DNA from: Lepidostoma basale
Lineage: Eukaryota; Arthropoda; Insecta; Trichoptera; Lepidostomatidae
Reading direction: 5' to 3'
DNA length: 64,000 nucleotides
NCBI GenBank assembly: GCA_022606425.2
Contig: JAHDVF020000442.1
Location: forward strand, 372,001-436,000
Below, in pieces: positions 42,328 through 53,958 of this stretch; position 1 is the stretch's first letter; every line of letters begins with the position of its first letter. The notes under the pieces were generated by a model, which saw only the letters and a program-made list of their open reading frames with translations, did no database searches and had not been told where the DNA came from. A program made the translations under genes and the position numbers.

Positions 42328-45300
42328 TTAGTCTTCTTCTGATGAAGATGTTCCCGGCATCGAGCTGAACCATGCATCCCTCGTGCCAGGTTGACATCTA
42401 ATAATAACAAACATTCATATTAGCTGCGGCTTGACATTGACACAATACGGTTTTGAATTTTTATCTCGGGTTATTATAGCAACAACAAACTATCACGCCG
42501 TTTCTCCGCAAGGATAGGCAGAGAGAATAGACTGCAACACTACTCTATCCTGACACACCTCTCTAGCTCAAAAAACAAAGTTATTTAATTTAACAGTTTA
42601 AAATGTTAAGGTAACATAGTGTTACAGCCAAAACAATGGACTATTTAAAAAATATTCTGTTTTATTCATAAATATGTCCAATTAAAAAAATCTGTATAAA
42701 ACATGGGTAAACTCAGTAATCAGTAACGGTAGCCTAAAATCTGTATAGATACAGATAAATACGTATCGATACAGATGGCAAAAGAATGATGAAAGCAGGA
42801 TAAACGCCGTAGAAATGAGATCACTAAGAAGAATGTGCGGGATAACGTTGATAGAATACCAAACGATGAAATAAGAGAAAATGCAAGGCAGATGACTGCA
42901 TCATGGATAAAATTAAAAGAGGATCCCTGAGATGATTTAGACATATGGAACGAATAGATGAGAGTAGAATGGTTAAAAAGTTGTACACAAGCAGCGTGAG
43001 TGGAAAAAGAAGCCGAGGACGACCGAGGAAAACATGGCATGAATCAAATTTATCAATTACTTAAAGGCGGCCACATTCGAAGTCGGAATAATCAACGTGC
43101 GTGCATCGTACGATGTATGAATGTAGAGGAATCCCGAGAGGTATCCCAGGACAGAACATTGTGGCGATCCATCCTCTCTGCCTACCCCTCCGGATAAATT
43201 GCATGATGGTTAGTTAGTTAGTTAGTTTTATACAGATAAATCTGTATATATGGCAACACTGGCTCTGACAGCGCAGCATATCACCTTTCCACCACTTCGT
43301 CTCTCATCCGTCGATCCGTTGAAATGTCGTCTGCATAATATGGCATGTCACTAAAAAATATATGTAAAACAACGCAGCGTTGAAGCTGCGACGACGCAAC
43401 GCACTAATGAGGCCTTTCTCTAACGGGAAGAGGTCGAAGAGAAAGAAGATGAAATATATAACTATCTAACGAATATATAAACTAACCTATTTCGTTTGGT
43501 TTTAACTGGAAGAGTGAGTGAGGTGGGCAACTGATGTAGGTCTTCTGTAGCATGTTCCGGTAGAGGCCTTCTATGTAGAGTCATCGTCTCACAAAGCTCG
43601 CTCCCTTCCTCAGATTCATCCAAATAGTATCTACAAGTATTTAGCGATATAAACACACATAATGGAAAAAATTCAGACATAAATTTTAAAAAATCTATCA
43701 AGATATAGTGAAAAAAATAAACATATTTTTATAAATACAGTGAAACCTGTATTTTATGTCCCCGTATTTAACGTTTTCCCGCCAATTGCGTTTAATTATT
43801 TCAGTCCTGATATATTTTAGTACATATTTTATCTGCTTTACCGCGTGCTTGACAATGAGTAGGCGTATATTTTCGGCCGTAATTGGTCGGCGAGCGACGT
43901 AGTGATTGGTCGGCATACGGCACGCAATGTGGTGACTGGCCGACATTTTTCAATTTTCCCCGGTTAACATCTGTCCTTGTTATTCGGTTTTCGACTCGAT
44001 TTGTAACGCTTCGTTCTTTTTGACATTAATCGCGATTGTCATTTACAAACAGTTTTTACGTTTTGTGTTTTTTTTTTTTTTGTTAAGTTAATTGCAATAT
44101 TTTCTTTCTTTTTACATCAATAACCCCTATTTACGTTTTCCCTCCATTTAGGTTTTATTTTTTCTCAGTCCCTTAAAAACGTAAAATAGGGGTTTCACTG
44201 TAATTATAATCACTTTTATTTTGTTATTATAACCCGTTTTTTGTTTTATCGAACCGGTTTTACTCCCACTTTGTTCTTCTTCTTCTTCTTCCCTTTTGGT
44301 AGACTCAGGAGTCTGTTATTTCAGGCGGGTTCTCTTGAGACGCTGAACTCCAGCTTTCTCTCCACCGTTTCGGGGGTCTTCCTGGTCGGCGTTGTCCGTT
44401 TGGCGTTCCATGGAGAGCTATGTGTGGTATTCTATTTGAGCTCATCCTTTCTACGTGTTCATGCCAGTATCGCCGTCTTTGACGTCCCACTTTGTGAAGG
44501 TTACAAAAGCAAACTGATACAATGATACCAAATCCCCACAAATGAAGTGCTTCATAGACAAGGATCCTTTATTATTGAGCTGATGATAATCTTACCTTGA
44601 ACCATTGGCAGATTTGCAATTTTCACACTCGCTGTGGTAATCATCTTGGTCATCATTTAAAACTGCGAGGGGCTCTGAGTCGTAGCTACAGTTGCAAGGT
44701 GTCTGTAAAAAAAGCAACTTTTTTACTAACACATTTCAAGGGCTGATTTTTCTCCGAGGGCCAGCAAAAAATAAAAGACAGGTAAAAAGTAGCCGTTCGG
44801 AGTAGTCATTCAAATGTGTCATTTCGTTCAATATTCAAGACATAGATTGTTTTAATTGATATTTTATTTAAAATGCTGCTATGTAGCAATGACAGATAGA
44901 GTAACAGTTTGCTTAGCAGTCTATAGGTTAAAATAACAAAAAATAAAACAAGTGAATTGTTGAAATAAAAGACATTTAGTATCAAAAAAATAGTATGCAG
45001 TTTCTTTCTACATATCTGAACGAAACTGCATACTTAGGTTTTTTTTTGGTACTTAGTGCCTATTTTACTTCAACCATTCAAGTGTAATATAAAGTATTTA
45101 TTGTTTCTTGAACAATGATGTAAAACTCCATATTAAATAATTAATACGAATAAAAACATCTTCTTCTTCTTCCTTGCTGTAGACCTATGTGGTCTGTTCT
45201 CCAGAGTGTCGCTCCTCCTGTGAGGTAGACTCTCAGCTGTCCTTCCATATTTTAGGAGGTCTTTCGGACGAGTCCCATGAGGCTGATTATGCAATGCAAT

Positions 45301-48300
45301 AGAAGGGAGTCTGGTGGTGTCCATTCTTTAAACACGGCTGTACCAGCCTTTTTTCGCTGTCTGCTCCATCTTATTTATAATATCCTCAACCTCACATATC
45401 TCCCTTATTCTGGTGTTCCTCATGCGATCTCGTTATCACGTGTTTGACGAAACATGTCATTCAAATAAAATATAATTAAACTTCTAGAAAACAGACATTT
45501 TCATTTGTTTTAATTGTGTAATATAAATATTTGGTGACATGTGGGCATGTTATTCAATAATGACACAGAAATAAATTAAAACATAGAACAAATATAATCA
45601 AACATTTACAGCCTAAGCAGCAATTTTTAAAATAAGAACAAAAATTAAAGCTAACATTTTGCACTTATAAAAAAACAAAAGTTATGTAAAAATAAATGAA
45701 TACCGTATCTGCAGGCATCGGCAGGAGTGGATGTCTCTCAAGAAGCCTTCCCAATGAACCAGAAGACTGTCTCTTAGATATCTCGGCATTGGTTCTACTG
45801 GCTTCGTTCTCGGCCCGGGCTATCTCTCCAGCCAACTGCCGTGACACTTCGCTCAGCGATCGCGGCAGATCCTTGTTGGTCTTCTGATGATCACCCGAAT
45901 GCGATGCCATCTCATTACCGAATCTTAGAATATTCTCTTTAGAGAGTCTATGATTATTTTCTATCAACAATCGAGTGTCGTCGCCCGAGAGTTTGGTTCC
46001 ATTCTCGTTATTGGACAGCCTGGAGTTATTAACGTCGCTCGACATCCTGGAAGAGCTGGAGCTGGAGTGACGGGAAACTTCCTCGGAAGCGCGAAATAAA
46101 TTGATGTCTCGGTTGGATTTTGTGTGAGGTGCTCTCTGTTTTATGTGGGAGAAATTTACAATTTCAACAGGCGGCTCGTCCATTGCACTCAGCATTCGTG
46201 GAATAGTCCTGTGTCTGCAATAAACAAAGTTAAAAATATTAACATTGATCATTGTAATTAATGAATATATCTTTAACTCTTCGATTGGTCTACCACCACC
46301 AGAAAATGGCAGCGAGCTGCTGAACCCGGTTGAAACCAGAAGAACAAGTGGAATGAAACTATATATTTATTACAAAGAAAACAAAAATCCATTGTATACT
46401 GTTTATAATAAAAAGGTTTCGTCATATATCAACAAAACTAACTAACCAACTAACTATCACGCCGTCTCCCCGAAGAAAGAGTGGACCGCCACACCTTTCG
46501 CTCGCTTTCTCAACATTCATACATTGTGTCATGCATGCGCGTCGATTTCTCTGACTCCTCACGTGGCCGACTTGTTGTGTTTGTGCAGCAACAAGGAAAT
46601 TCGTAAAGTATCAGTGTAAATATGAATAAATAACCGCAGATAGAGAATGCTGAAAGTACCATGGCAGTCAACGTACGAACCCTTATCGGACACTAGTTTC
46701 TAAATCTATTGTATATGTTATTCTATCAATAATCAAAAATACACTGTGTATGTTAATCGCTCCATTGGTAATACTCAACTGACAAAGTAATTACGCACAG
46801 ATTCCACGGACAACATGATTCATCATGTCACTTCACATGTGCCATACGACCCCAGCGACAAAGTTATGTTGTCACGTCAGAGGTGACTTGGGTCCATTAA
46901 GGGTTAAATATGTATTTCTAAGTACTAACTACGATCAGTGTTGCCTTACAGATGACTTATATAAATGTTCAAATTAAAATCATTTCTGCGAAAGTAATTG
47001 CGCGCAGATTCCATAGACAACAAGATTCAATATGATTCATCGTGTCACCTCACATGTGCCATACGACCGCAGCGACAAAGTTATGTTGTCACGTCAGAGC
47101 TGACTTACGTCCGTTAAGGGTTAAATTAAAAACATATTATATTGATTTAAATTAAAAAATGTTTGCAAATGAAAGGTAACGCTTACTGTCGAGTTCCATC
47201 GATGGAACTAACGGGTAATGCTCTTGGCTGCGTGGAAGCATGTGTGGGCTCGGTGTTGGAGTTGGGATGGTGTGGGGTGGCGGCAAATAGAAAATCTGCA
47301 TGCTCCCGGTTACGGGCGGCCACCGCTGACAGGGAGCTTGTGATCTTCAAAGTGCTGATGAAATTGTTGTTGCCTGAAATAATTATTATAGTATAACAAA
47401 TTATTATTATCTTATTTTTCTTATTCCTCTCATATCGGAGGTTGGACATCATGATGGCTATTGATACATTGCTACTCTTGATACAGCAGCTCTAAACAGG
47501 GATATTGTGCTGCAACTGAACCATTCTCAAATGTTTTCTAGCCAAGATTTTCTTCTTCTCCTGACATTTTGTTTTCTGTTAATTTTGCCTTGGATATGTA
47601 TAGAAGTGAAGTATGAAACTAGCAAAATAAATATATAAATAGTATCTGTTTACTGTTTCTTGAACAGCGATGAAAAACTCCATATTAAATATTTAATACA
47701 AATTAAAACATCTGTTTTCTAAGACATTTTCAAATGTATCATTTGATAATGCCTTAGCAAGGAAAAACATGTCATACCTACCCATGAAATATAATATGAA
47801 ATATAATGATTTAAAATATGTATACAGGGTCATCGAAAAATAATGCCAACATTTAAAAAAATTATAGCACCGAAACCCTTTATGTTAAACATGTAATTCT
47901 GTCACTGAACGCTAACTGGTGAACGTATGTTTTGTTTTGGAGGTGGCGTGACCTTGCTATGCGCACACTAAATGCAAGGTCGGCCGCGGGTGCGCCAACG
48001 ACTGCCGCCGTTCAGTACGATGTTGACCGTTCAACAAATAAACAGTGCATTATTTAGTACGCGTCAGTATATCAAAGTCACCAGTCAATGTACGGCGGTT
48101 GTTTCAGAGAACTTATCCAGAAGAAACTGTACCTGATTACAAAGCTTTCGTTCAATGGTTTAACCAGTTTAAGAAAACAGGGACTATGGAGAAAAAATCT
48201 AGGCCAGGCCGACCACGGTACGATTTTTTTTTATCTTTTTCCGCATATTTTAAGAACAAATCCATTGAATTCACTCTAATAGTTTTTTTATAGCAGTTAT

Positions 48301-51300
48301 TTTAAATGTTGGCATTATTTTTCGATGACCCTGTATTTAACGTATTGACACAATCGTGAATAAAGAGGACTTCGGGGAAACTGTCTGGATAGAAGAAAAA
48401 ATTAGTAAAAAGATATTAAACAATAAGTTATAAACCAGAAACATATGAGTAACATACACTCGTTGGAAGTGATTTGTTTGCATGATGTTGCATTATCATG
48501 TTTACAAACAATCCTTTCCGCAACAAAAACAAAAAGCATTCTAAATTTGAATAAGGGAGTTGTTCACCTGCAGAGCTAGTAATAGAGTGTTGGGCGGTGA
48601 AATTCCTGGCTTGATTGGTCCCCATTACGATCACCTGGCGGTCCCGCATATCGGCGATAGTGTTGCCCACGCTGCCGTGGTTGGAGGACATGTTGTTCAA
48701 GTAGAAGGGGGCAGCCAGACGGTTGCCGTTGCTGTGGAACTGGGACATATTGTGCTCCGTGGAGTTCTGCATATTGTGCGTCCTCGGCTGCGGTGAGTGG
48801 CTGTTCTCAATTCTTATGAGGTTCTCCATATTGGTGGCAGCATTCAAAGGAAAACTTCGGTGGTAGCCGGGCATGTTATTAATACTGGAAAAATAATTTA
48901 TCTCATTAACTATCAGAGAACGGGAAACTGCTTTTGCAGTAGCGGATGCTATACTCTGCATTTGCAGTGACAGATTTATATATGATTTGGTCTTAGAATT
49001 ATATTTCTACTAGTTCGTTTTGAATATAACATTTTATCAAGCAGAGTATCGGTCACAAGTTCACAAAAACAAATTATTTTTTATACTGTAACTAACTAAC
49101 CATCACGCCATCCCTCCGAAGGGGTAGATAGAAAGAATGTAATGCCACACTTTTCTTTCCCGACATACTTCTCTTGCTTCCTCAACATTCATATTTTGTG
49201 TCAGGCACGCACATCGATTTCTCTGACTCCTCAAGTGGCTGACATTCAATATTTGATTTATTTGACTGTGCGACGTTTCCCTCGGTCTTACTTTATTTCT
49301 AGTTCCATTTACATCGTTAATATATTTTTTTTTTACCATTTTTTCTTCGTACATTCTTTCCTTCTTCTTCTTCTTTAACAGCCGTTGTCGTCCACTGCTG
49401 GATACAGGCCTCCCCTATACTTCTCCATGTTTGACGTGTCATATGGGGGGTGGTTGGCATTACAACGCCACGCTTGCCAGACGGGTTAGCGAGGTGTCCT
49501 TCCACGTTAGCCTATGCATCAATATTATCCACCGAGGTTATTCACACTCGACCTCTAACATTTCGCATAGTTTCCAGGGGAGACCAAAGTCGAGGAGGTG
49601 TGGATAGGTACTTGGGATCAGATCAATCCTCCAGCGTAGCATGGCCAGCACCACGGCGATGGCCATGCACCGCTCGAAGAGTCAATAGGATCCCCCTTAT
49701 CCCATGTGTCCCAAACCATCTTAATGTTCCTTTCATTATTTTGTTTGACTAAGAGATCTCATTTCTACTCCATTTATTCCACTTTCATCCATCTTTTGGC
49801 AGTTCCATGCTTTGCTTCCACACATAATTTTTATGTTTAATTTTAAGAAAAACAATTTGTGAAACGTAGATCATAAAGATGCTGACAGGCTGAGAGAATG
49901 TACCACCATAATCACAAGTGGGCCTTCACTTATCCTGCCCGGATGCTTCCAGAACTAAGAGCCAGTTGTTTTAAGTTTTTCATTATTATTATGTTGAATC
50001 GCTCTTTACAGCATGACCAAATCGATGTAAAGAGTATTATAGCTATCATAGTGATTCTCGTGACATGTGATAGGCAGCTAATCTATAGCCATTTTATTGT
50101 CACCAGACCATAGACAGTGTGACAATCACACTACCATCGTCGGGGATCAAACCCGGGACCTTCAAAGCAGTCAAATCACTTACCACTTGGCCACAAAGGT
50201 CATTGTTGTATTAACGCTTTTAAAAATATTTTACAGCATTAATTATATATCTTTTTAACTAACTTACCATCACGTCGTCTCCCCGGAGGGGTAGGCAGAA
50301 AGAATGGAACGCCACACTGTTCTGTCCTGACATACTTCTCTCGATTCCTCTACATTCATACATCTTGTCATGCACGCACGTCGATTTTTCCGACTCCTCA
50401 CGTGACCGACATTCAATATTTGATTGATTTGATCGTGCCACGTTTTCCTCGGCCTCCCTTTATTTCTAGCTCCGTTCACGCCGTTTACATATACCTTCTT
50501 TACCATTCTGTCCTCACTCATTCTTTCCATGTGTCCAAACCATCTTAATGACCCTTTCCTTATTTTCATTCGCACCACATTCACTTCTTATACTTGCATT
50601 TGTCACTCTATCATATACAGATTCGCCGCACATTCGTCTTAGAGATCTCATTTCTACTGCATTTATTCTACTTTCATCCTTCTTTAGCCAGTTCCATGCT
50701 TCACTTCCATACATAACATTATATATCTTTTGATATTCATAAAGTTAAATTAAATGTTTTTTGGTTATTAATTTTTTATTGGTTGATAATCTTATTTTCA
50801 TTATAATTAATTATTGTACAAAAGTGATCCGAATCTTAATATTTATGCCGCACCACGAGGATAGCTCATGAAAATTCACAAGTGCTCTAAGGGTTAATGT
50901 ATTATTACAGCATATTGCCACGGCTATAATCGGCTTGCTTGGAAGATGATAACAATTTTTTAAGACTACCTCTGCACATTCTCATTAGAGTGTAGCTGTA
51001 AGGAATATATATTGTGAGTTATACCTGATAGCCTCGGCTCTGGCTTGTGCTACCGCCTCGTCATACGGTGGAGGCGCTTCACCGCGGGGGAAATAGTTGC
51101 CCGGGGGCTTCCAGAGAGAGGGAAAGTGTGAGGGCCCATCCTCACAGCCCCCACCTAAATAACCCAGGCTTCCTCCAATGTAACTGAAAAACAATAACAA
51201 ACATTTTATCAAATACATCATCAATATAAAATACTTTTTTAGAAATAAAAATAAAAATTTGAATCAAAACACAATAACAAATAATAAATTTCTCTTTTCT

Positions 51301-53543
51301 AAGAAGAAATTAATAACTATTGAAATATTATTATTAAATATGTATATTATACTGAATAGATCTGATCTTCCCTACTACATTTTAATATATAGGGTGTTTT
51401 TTTTAGAGATTTGGTTTTTAAACTGGCAACATTGGTTCTACAAACTGTCAATTTGACAGTTGACAGTTGATTTGTAGTCAGTACGTTTTGCCATTTCACC
51501 CAGTTGCTCGATAAAGTTGTCGAAAATTGGACTTCACGATTGCGCTTCATTCGAGCTAGCCGTGGCGCTTATATGCCCGAAATCATATTAAAATAATAAT
51601 GGCATAAAATTATTTATTAAATAAAGCCAATACCATAGACATTAGCATTATTATTATTTTTTTTTTTCATTTTGAATTTGTAAACCTCTGAAAAAAAAAA
51701 CATTATACACATTGTTATGTAAATAACAAAGGTATCATTTGAAAATGCCTTAGAAGGGCAAAACATGTCATTCCCATAAAATATAATAAAACTTCTAGAA
51801 AACTGACATTTTCATTCGTATTAATTATTTAATATGTAGTTTAATATGGAGTAATACATCATTGTACAAGAAACAATAAACAACAACTTTGTGTCTGCCA
51901 AAACAATATAACAAAACAAATCAGCAACATAAATATAACCTTATGCAACAATAATTACCCAATACTGGCGAGACTGCGCTGGTCCTCGTTCATCTGCCGG
52001 TTCTGGTGGCCGCGTAGCTTCCTCTGCCTCAAGCGATGGACCATGAAGAACAGCATGGAGAGAAATAAAATAACCACAACAGCCGTGGCCACCAGTCGCA
52101 GACCCAGGTCTTGCGAGCCATCCAGCACTGAGTCGGGGTGCTTCGACAGTGCGTCATCCAGGCAGATAAACTCGCAGCAAGTGTTGCCAAGTCTGAAAGA
52201 CTTGCAATCCTGAAAAGATATATTAACCAGTTACTAAGGGAGTCATAATTTTAAAACATTTGGGGTTACAGCAGTCCATATACTAACAAAAAATGTTAAG
52301 AGAAAACTTCAAGTCAGTTCAAGAGTTTTGCAAATACCAAAATAAGATAAATTGACAGAAGTTGGACATGGATTTGGATCTTCTGGCTTACAGAGGTTCA
52401 GCTCTAATGGCTATTCCTCTTACATCTGTTTGAAATGTGATTTGGTGGTTGGAGGGTTAGATGTGTGGTCCGGAGTACTCCTCTCAAAGGAGACGAGGGA
52501 GGATTTAGGGTTTATGGTAAAGTCCTGTAACAACTGTCTTTTATGAATTACACGCATTGAAATCGATAAAAAAATTATTGAAATAAAATTATTTTGCTAG
52601 ACGATAGAGGACAAGAAATTCTATACACTGATATTACTAACTTAAATTATATTGGCCATTATATGGACGACGTATACTGGGTATTAATATAGTTTTCTTT
52701 CTACGATATTTTTTTATAAATATGTTTTTTATAAATAGATTTTATATTTAAATTGTGTATATATGGGTTTTTCACTTTAAGATCAACACTGTTTTGCTTT
52801 TACAGACCATTAAAAAAATATTTTCTGCACATCAAATTCATTGGTACATTACAAAAAGTTTTTTCAATATGATATTCAAAGATGGTTTTCTCTTGTCATT
52901 ATTTTTCCTTATCTGAATATTTGCAGAAAAATTAACTACTTTTAAAAAGTTATATTTTATTTTTCGCTTAAGTAAGCTTTGGAATGTTTTCAGTCATTAT
53001 AGGTAAACATAATAGCTCTAAGAGCTAGGAAAACAAAAGAATTGGACATTTGTTCTTATCTGAATTTGTATTTAATGTTTATTTTATTGTGATATGAATA
53101 TCAAGTTGTTATGTTTATATATTCTATATACATGTGCGATATTGAATGGTTTGAATCAATATAAATTGTTAACTTAAAAACACCTTCATTACGAAAGCCA
53201 ATTTTGCACAATTACAAAGAGTAAGAAATTTGGTTTTATAATATAAAAATAATGAAAATTCACCTGGGGTGGCGAGCACAAAACTGCCTTGCACCATTTA
53301 GGCTGACCATTTTCACAAATACACAAAGTGCATGTGTCTGGCCCGGGAACGTAGTGCAACCCGGGAGATATAATGCGTCCATGGATGTCCGGGCATTCTC
53401 CCTCACTTAAAACTGAAACTAGGATCAAAGGGGAAAATAAATACATTGATCACAATGAAAATGGAAAATGACAGCTGTCAGAAATCTCCCTTACCGTATA
53501 GATTTGCGAAAAATAATACTAAACTAATGATCTTTGAGAGCAT
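42328..53543 (-). CDS. VWFC-domain single-pass membrane protein, DGCR2/IDD-like (10 exons, complete)
   Basis: Ten minus-strand segments join in phase to 1944 nt (647 residues plus stop): 53543-53495, 53412-53264, 52209-51959, 51183-51025, 48884-48568, 47373-47187, 46214-45704, 44702-44596, 43630-43487, 42397-42328, all with AG acceptors and GT donors. MLSKIISLVLFFANLY is a signal peptide. Residues 23-82 form one VWFC domain (C23, CTLCIC, WCKAVLC, final CCEFIC). A transmembrane helix follows at about 101-123 (VATAVVVILFLSMLFFMV) with basic HRLRQRK after it, so the tail is cytoplasmic. The tail has a PPPY motif (187-190), which in other proteins binds WW domains, a Ser/Asn-rich middle, and a conserved-looking Cys patch (TPCNCSYDSE, SECENCKSA). 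It ends SSSEED. Human DGCR2 also carries LDLa and C-type lectin domains that are absent here, so the family name is tentative. Larger introns are full of transposons. Confidence 0.75.
42483..42570 (-). repeat. LINE family T 3' tail remnant
   Basis: CAACAACAAACTATCACGCC and GGATAGGCAGAGAGAATAG on the plus strand; only the last 25 codons and a GTT tail, in the last intron of the VWFC gene. Confidence 0.6.
42749..43241 (+). mobile_element. LINE family T insertion with 12-bp target duplication
   Basis: The element body (about 42776-43229) runs from ATGATGAAAGCAGGATAAAC through SSVSGKRSRGRPRKTW-like codons to TGATGGTTAGTTAGTTAG. ATACAGATAAAT occurs just before it (42749-42760) and just after it (43230-43241). 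A duplication of this length is typical of target-primed LINE insertion. The copy is 5'-truncated, has frameshifts, and lies in the last intron of the VWFC gene. Confidence 0.75.
43739..44200. mobile_element. 462-bp pogo-like MITE
   Basis: Starts CAGTGAAACCTGTATTTTAT and ends inverse CAGTGAAACCCCTATTTTAC, flanked by TA (43737-43738, 44201-44202). The interior is GC-richer (GGTCGGCGAGCGACG), with no transposase frame. Lies in the intron between exons 8 and 9 of the VWFC gene. Confidence 0.75.
44275..44475 (-). pseudogene. LINE family F 3' end with GAA tail
   Basis: The minus frame reads KVGRQRRRYWHEHVERMSSN, RIPHIALHGTPNGQRRPGRP and PPKRWRESWSSASQENPPE, then a (GAA)n tail at 44275-44292. This is the best preserved family F copy here. 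Confidence 0.75.
45160..45335 (-). pseudogene. LINE family F 3' fragment, divergent
   Basis: Minus-strand MDTTRLPSIALHNQPHGTRP then shifted KRPPKIWKDS-like residues, ending in a (GAA)n tail at 45160-45172. Lies in the intron between exons 7 and 8. Confidence 0.55.
45425..45535. repeat. Penelope-like repeat half
   Basis: CGAAACATGTCATTCAAATA, AACTTCTAGAAAACAGACAT and TTTCATTTGTTTTAATT: one arm of the dispersed foldback family. Its partner segment precedes the GAA-tailed LINE at 45100-45160 (TGAACAATGATGTAAAACTC), suggesting the LINE landed in this repeat. Confidence 0.5.
46440..46575 (-). repeat. LINE family T 3' tail fragment
   Basis: CTAACCAACTAACTATCACG, then decayed codons to ACTCCTCACGTGGCCGAC. 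Intron between exons 6 and 7. Confidence 0.6.
46680..46903. mobile_element. piggyBac-like MITE copy
   Basis: Begins CCCTTATCGGACAC and ends GGGTCCATTAAGGG followed by TTAA. It is co-linear with 55226-55453 over its full length (ATGTTAATCGCTCCATTGGT, GTGCCATACGACC). The 5' TTAA is lost here (CGAA). Confidence 0.65.
46975..47120. mobile_element. Second, partial piggyBac-like MITE copy
   Basis: Repeats the 3' 140 bp of the same element (AAAGTAATTGCGCGCAGATT to ACGTCCGTTAAGGG then TTAA). With the previous copy it forms a direct tandem of one full and one partial unit. Confidence 0.65.
47825..48333 (+). mobile_element. 509-bp Tc1/mariner-type element, 34-bp perfect inverted termini
   Basis: Starts CAGGGTCATCGAAAAATAAT then GCCAACATTTAAAA and ends in the exact inverse; flanked by TA on each side (47823-47824, 48334-48335). 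Inside, a frame reads SPVNVRRLFQRTYPEETVPD and YKAFVQWFNQFKKTGTMEKK with SRPGRPR, the N-terminal helix-turn-helix arrangement of an arthropod transposase family; the catalytic domain is absent. Perfect termini suggest recent mobility. Lies in the intron between exons 5 and 6 of the VWFC gene. Confidence 0.85.
49085..49835 (-). pseudogene. LINE family T fragment split by another LINE
   Basis: Bases 49085-49362 cover the CTAA tail to MYEEKMVKK-like codons; 49701-49835 continue with the WFGH-like and RINAVEMRS-like region. The two parts are adjacent in intact copies and are separated by 49363-49700. Confidence 0.75.
49363..49700 (-). pseudogene. GAA-tailed LINE 3' end nested in LINE family T
   Basis: The minus strand ends HLANPSGKRGVVMPTTPHMT and RQTWRSIGEACIQQWTTTAV, then a stop-free (GAA)n tail at 49363-49376. 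RSIGEAYVQQW-type endings are common in LINE ORF2 proteins. No larger frame. Confidence 0.6.
50038..50205 (-). mobile_element. tRNA-derived SINE
   Basis: Inverse orientation: GACATGTGATAGGCAGCTAA, CACACTACCATCGTCGGGGA, inverted B box (GGGATCAAACCC) and head CCACAAAGGTCATT. An internal deletion removes GTGAATTCTACAC. Intron between exons 4 and 5. Confidence 0.7.
50255..50720 (-). pseudogene. LINE family T 3' fragment, best open copy
   Basis: The minus frame 50584-50270 reads MKIRKGSLRWFGHMERMSED, VNGARNKGRPRKTWHDQINQ and ILNVGHVRSRKNRRACMTRC to YPSGETT and a stop. The adjoining frame 50714-50514 reads MYGSEAWNWLKKDESRINAV. Only one frameshift separates the two, so this is among the youngest copies. 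The tail is short (CTAACTTACC). Confidence 0.8.
51392..51580 (+). repeat. Truncated mariner-like 5' end
   Basis: Starts GGGTGTTTTTTTTAGAGATT after TATA, followed by TTTAAACTGGCAACATTGG, an arrangement common at insect mariner ends. A short frame reads VLPFHPV-like residues. There is no 3' terminus. Intron between exons 3 and 4. Confidence 0.4.
51725..51885 (+). repeat. Penelope-like repeat half
   Basis: TTTGAAAATGCCTTAGAAGG, GCAAAACATGTCATTCCCAT and ACTTCTAGAAAACTGACATT: one arm of the dispersed family, with GAAACATGTC altered to AAAACATGTC. Confidence 0.55.
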
Positions 53544-53958
53544 ATTTTAAACCAAACGTTTTATTTACACATTTAAATGCAGCTTCAATATCACTCTTTT
53601 CGATATTATAATAAAGACAAAAGTCTGACAGACACCCGCCATAAAATCGATATTATATGGGTCAAAAAAAAAGTCAGTGTTCTTGTATGAAAAAATGTAT
53701 AGGTAGGATCTCCAAAAATAGTTGCCAGTTAATCTTTGAAAGCCTTAAAAGTAAATAAAGATATTCTGTTGCGCGCGCATTGTCTTATTAATGCCAGACG
53801 ATTTTCAACTCTTCCGACCGATTTCCGCTCGTTTTGAGAAGTTTTGTATTTGTCAAATTAAATCTGTCAAAATGATCATAATGCATATTTTATTTTAGTA
53901 TTGTGATTCTATTTTTTTGGTATATTTGATGAGTAAAACGTATTAAACGATTTTAAAT
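53544..53958. promoter_or_regulatory. Bidirectional promoter region of the VWFC and KHDC4-like genes
   Basis: The two start codons are 415 bp apart and point away from each other. The interval holds no repeat insertion, unlike nearly all neighbouring DNA, and includes a CG-rich patch (GTTGCGCGCGCATTG, about 53769-53783; CCGATTTCCGCTCG near 53820). Shared control is inferred from the arrangement; no TATA box is obvious. Confidence 0.6.
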
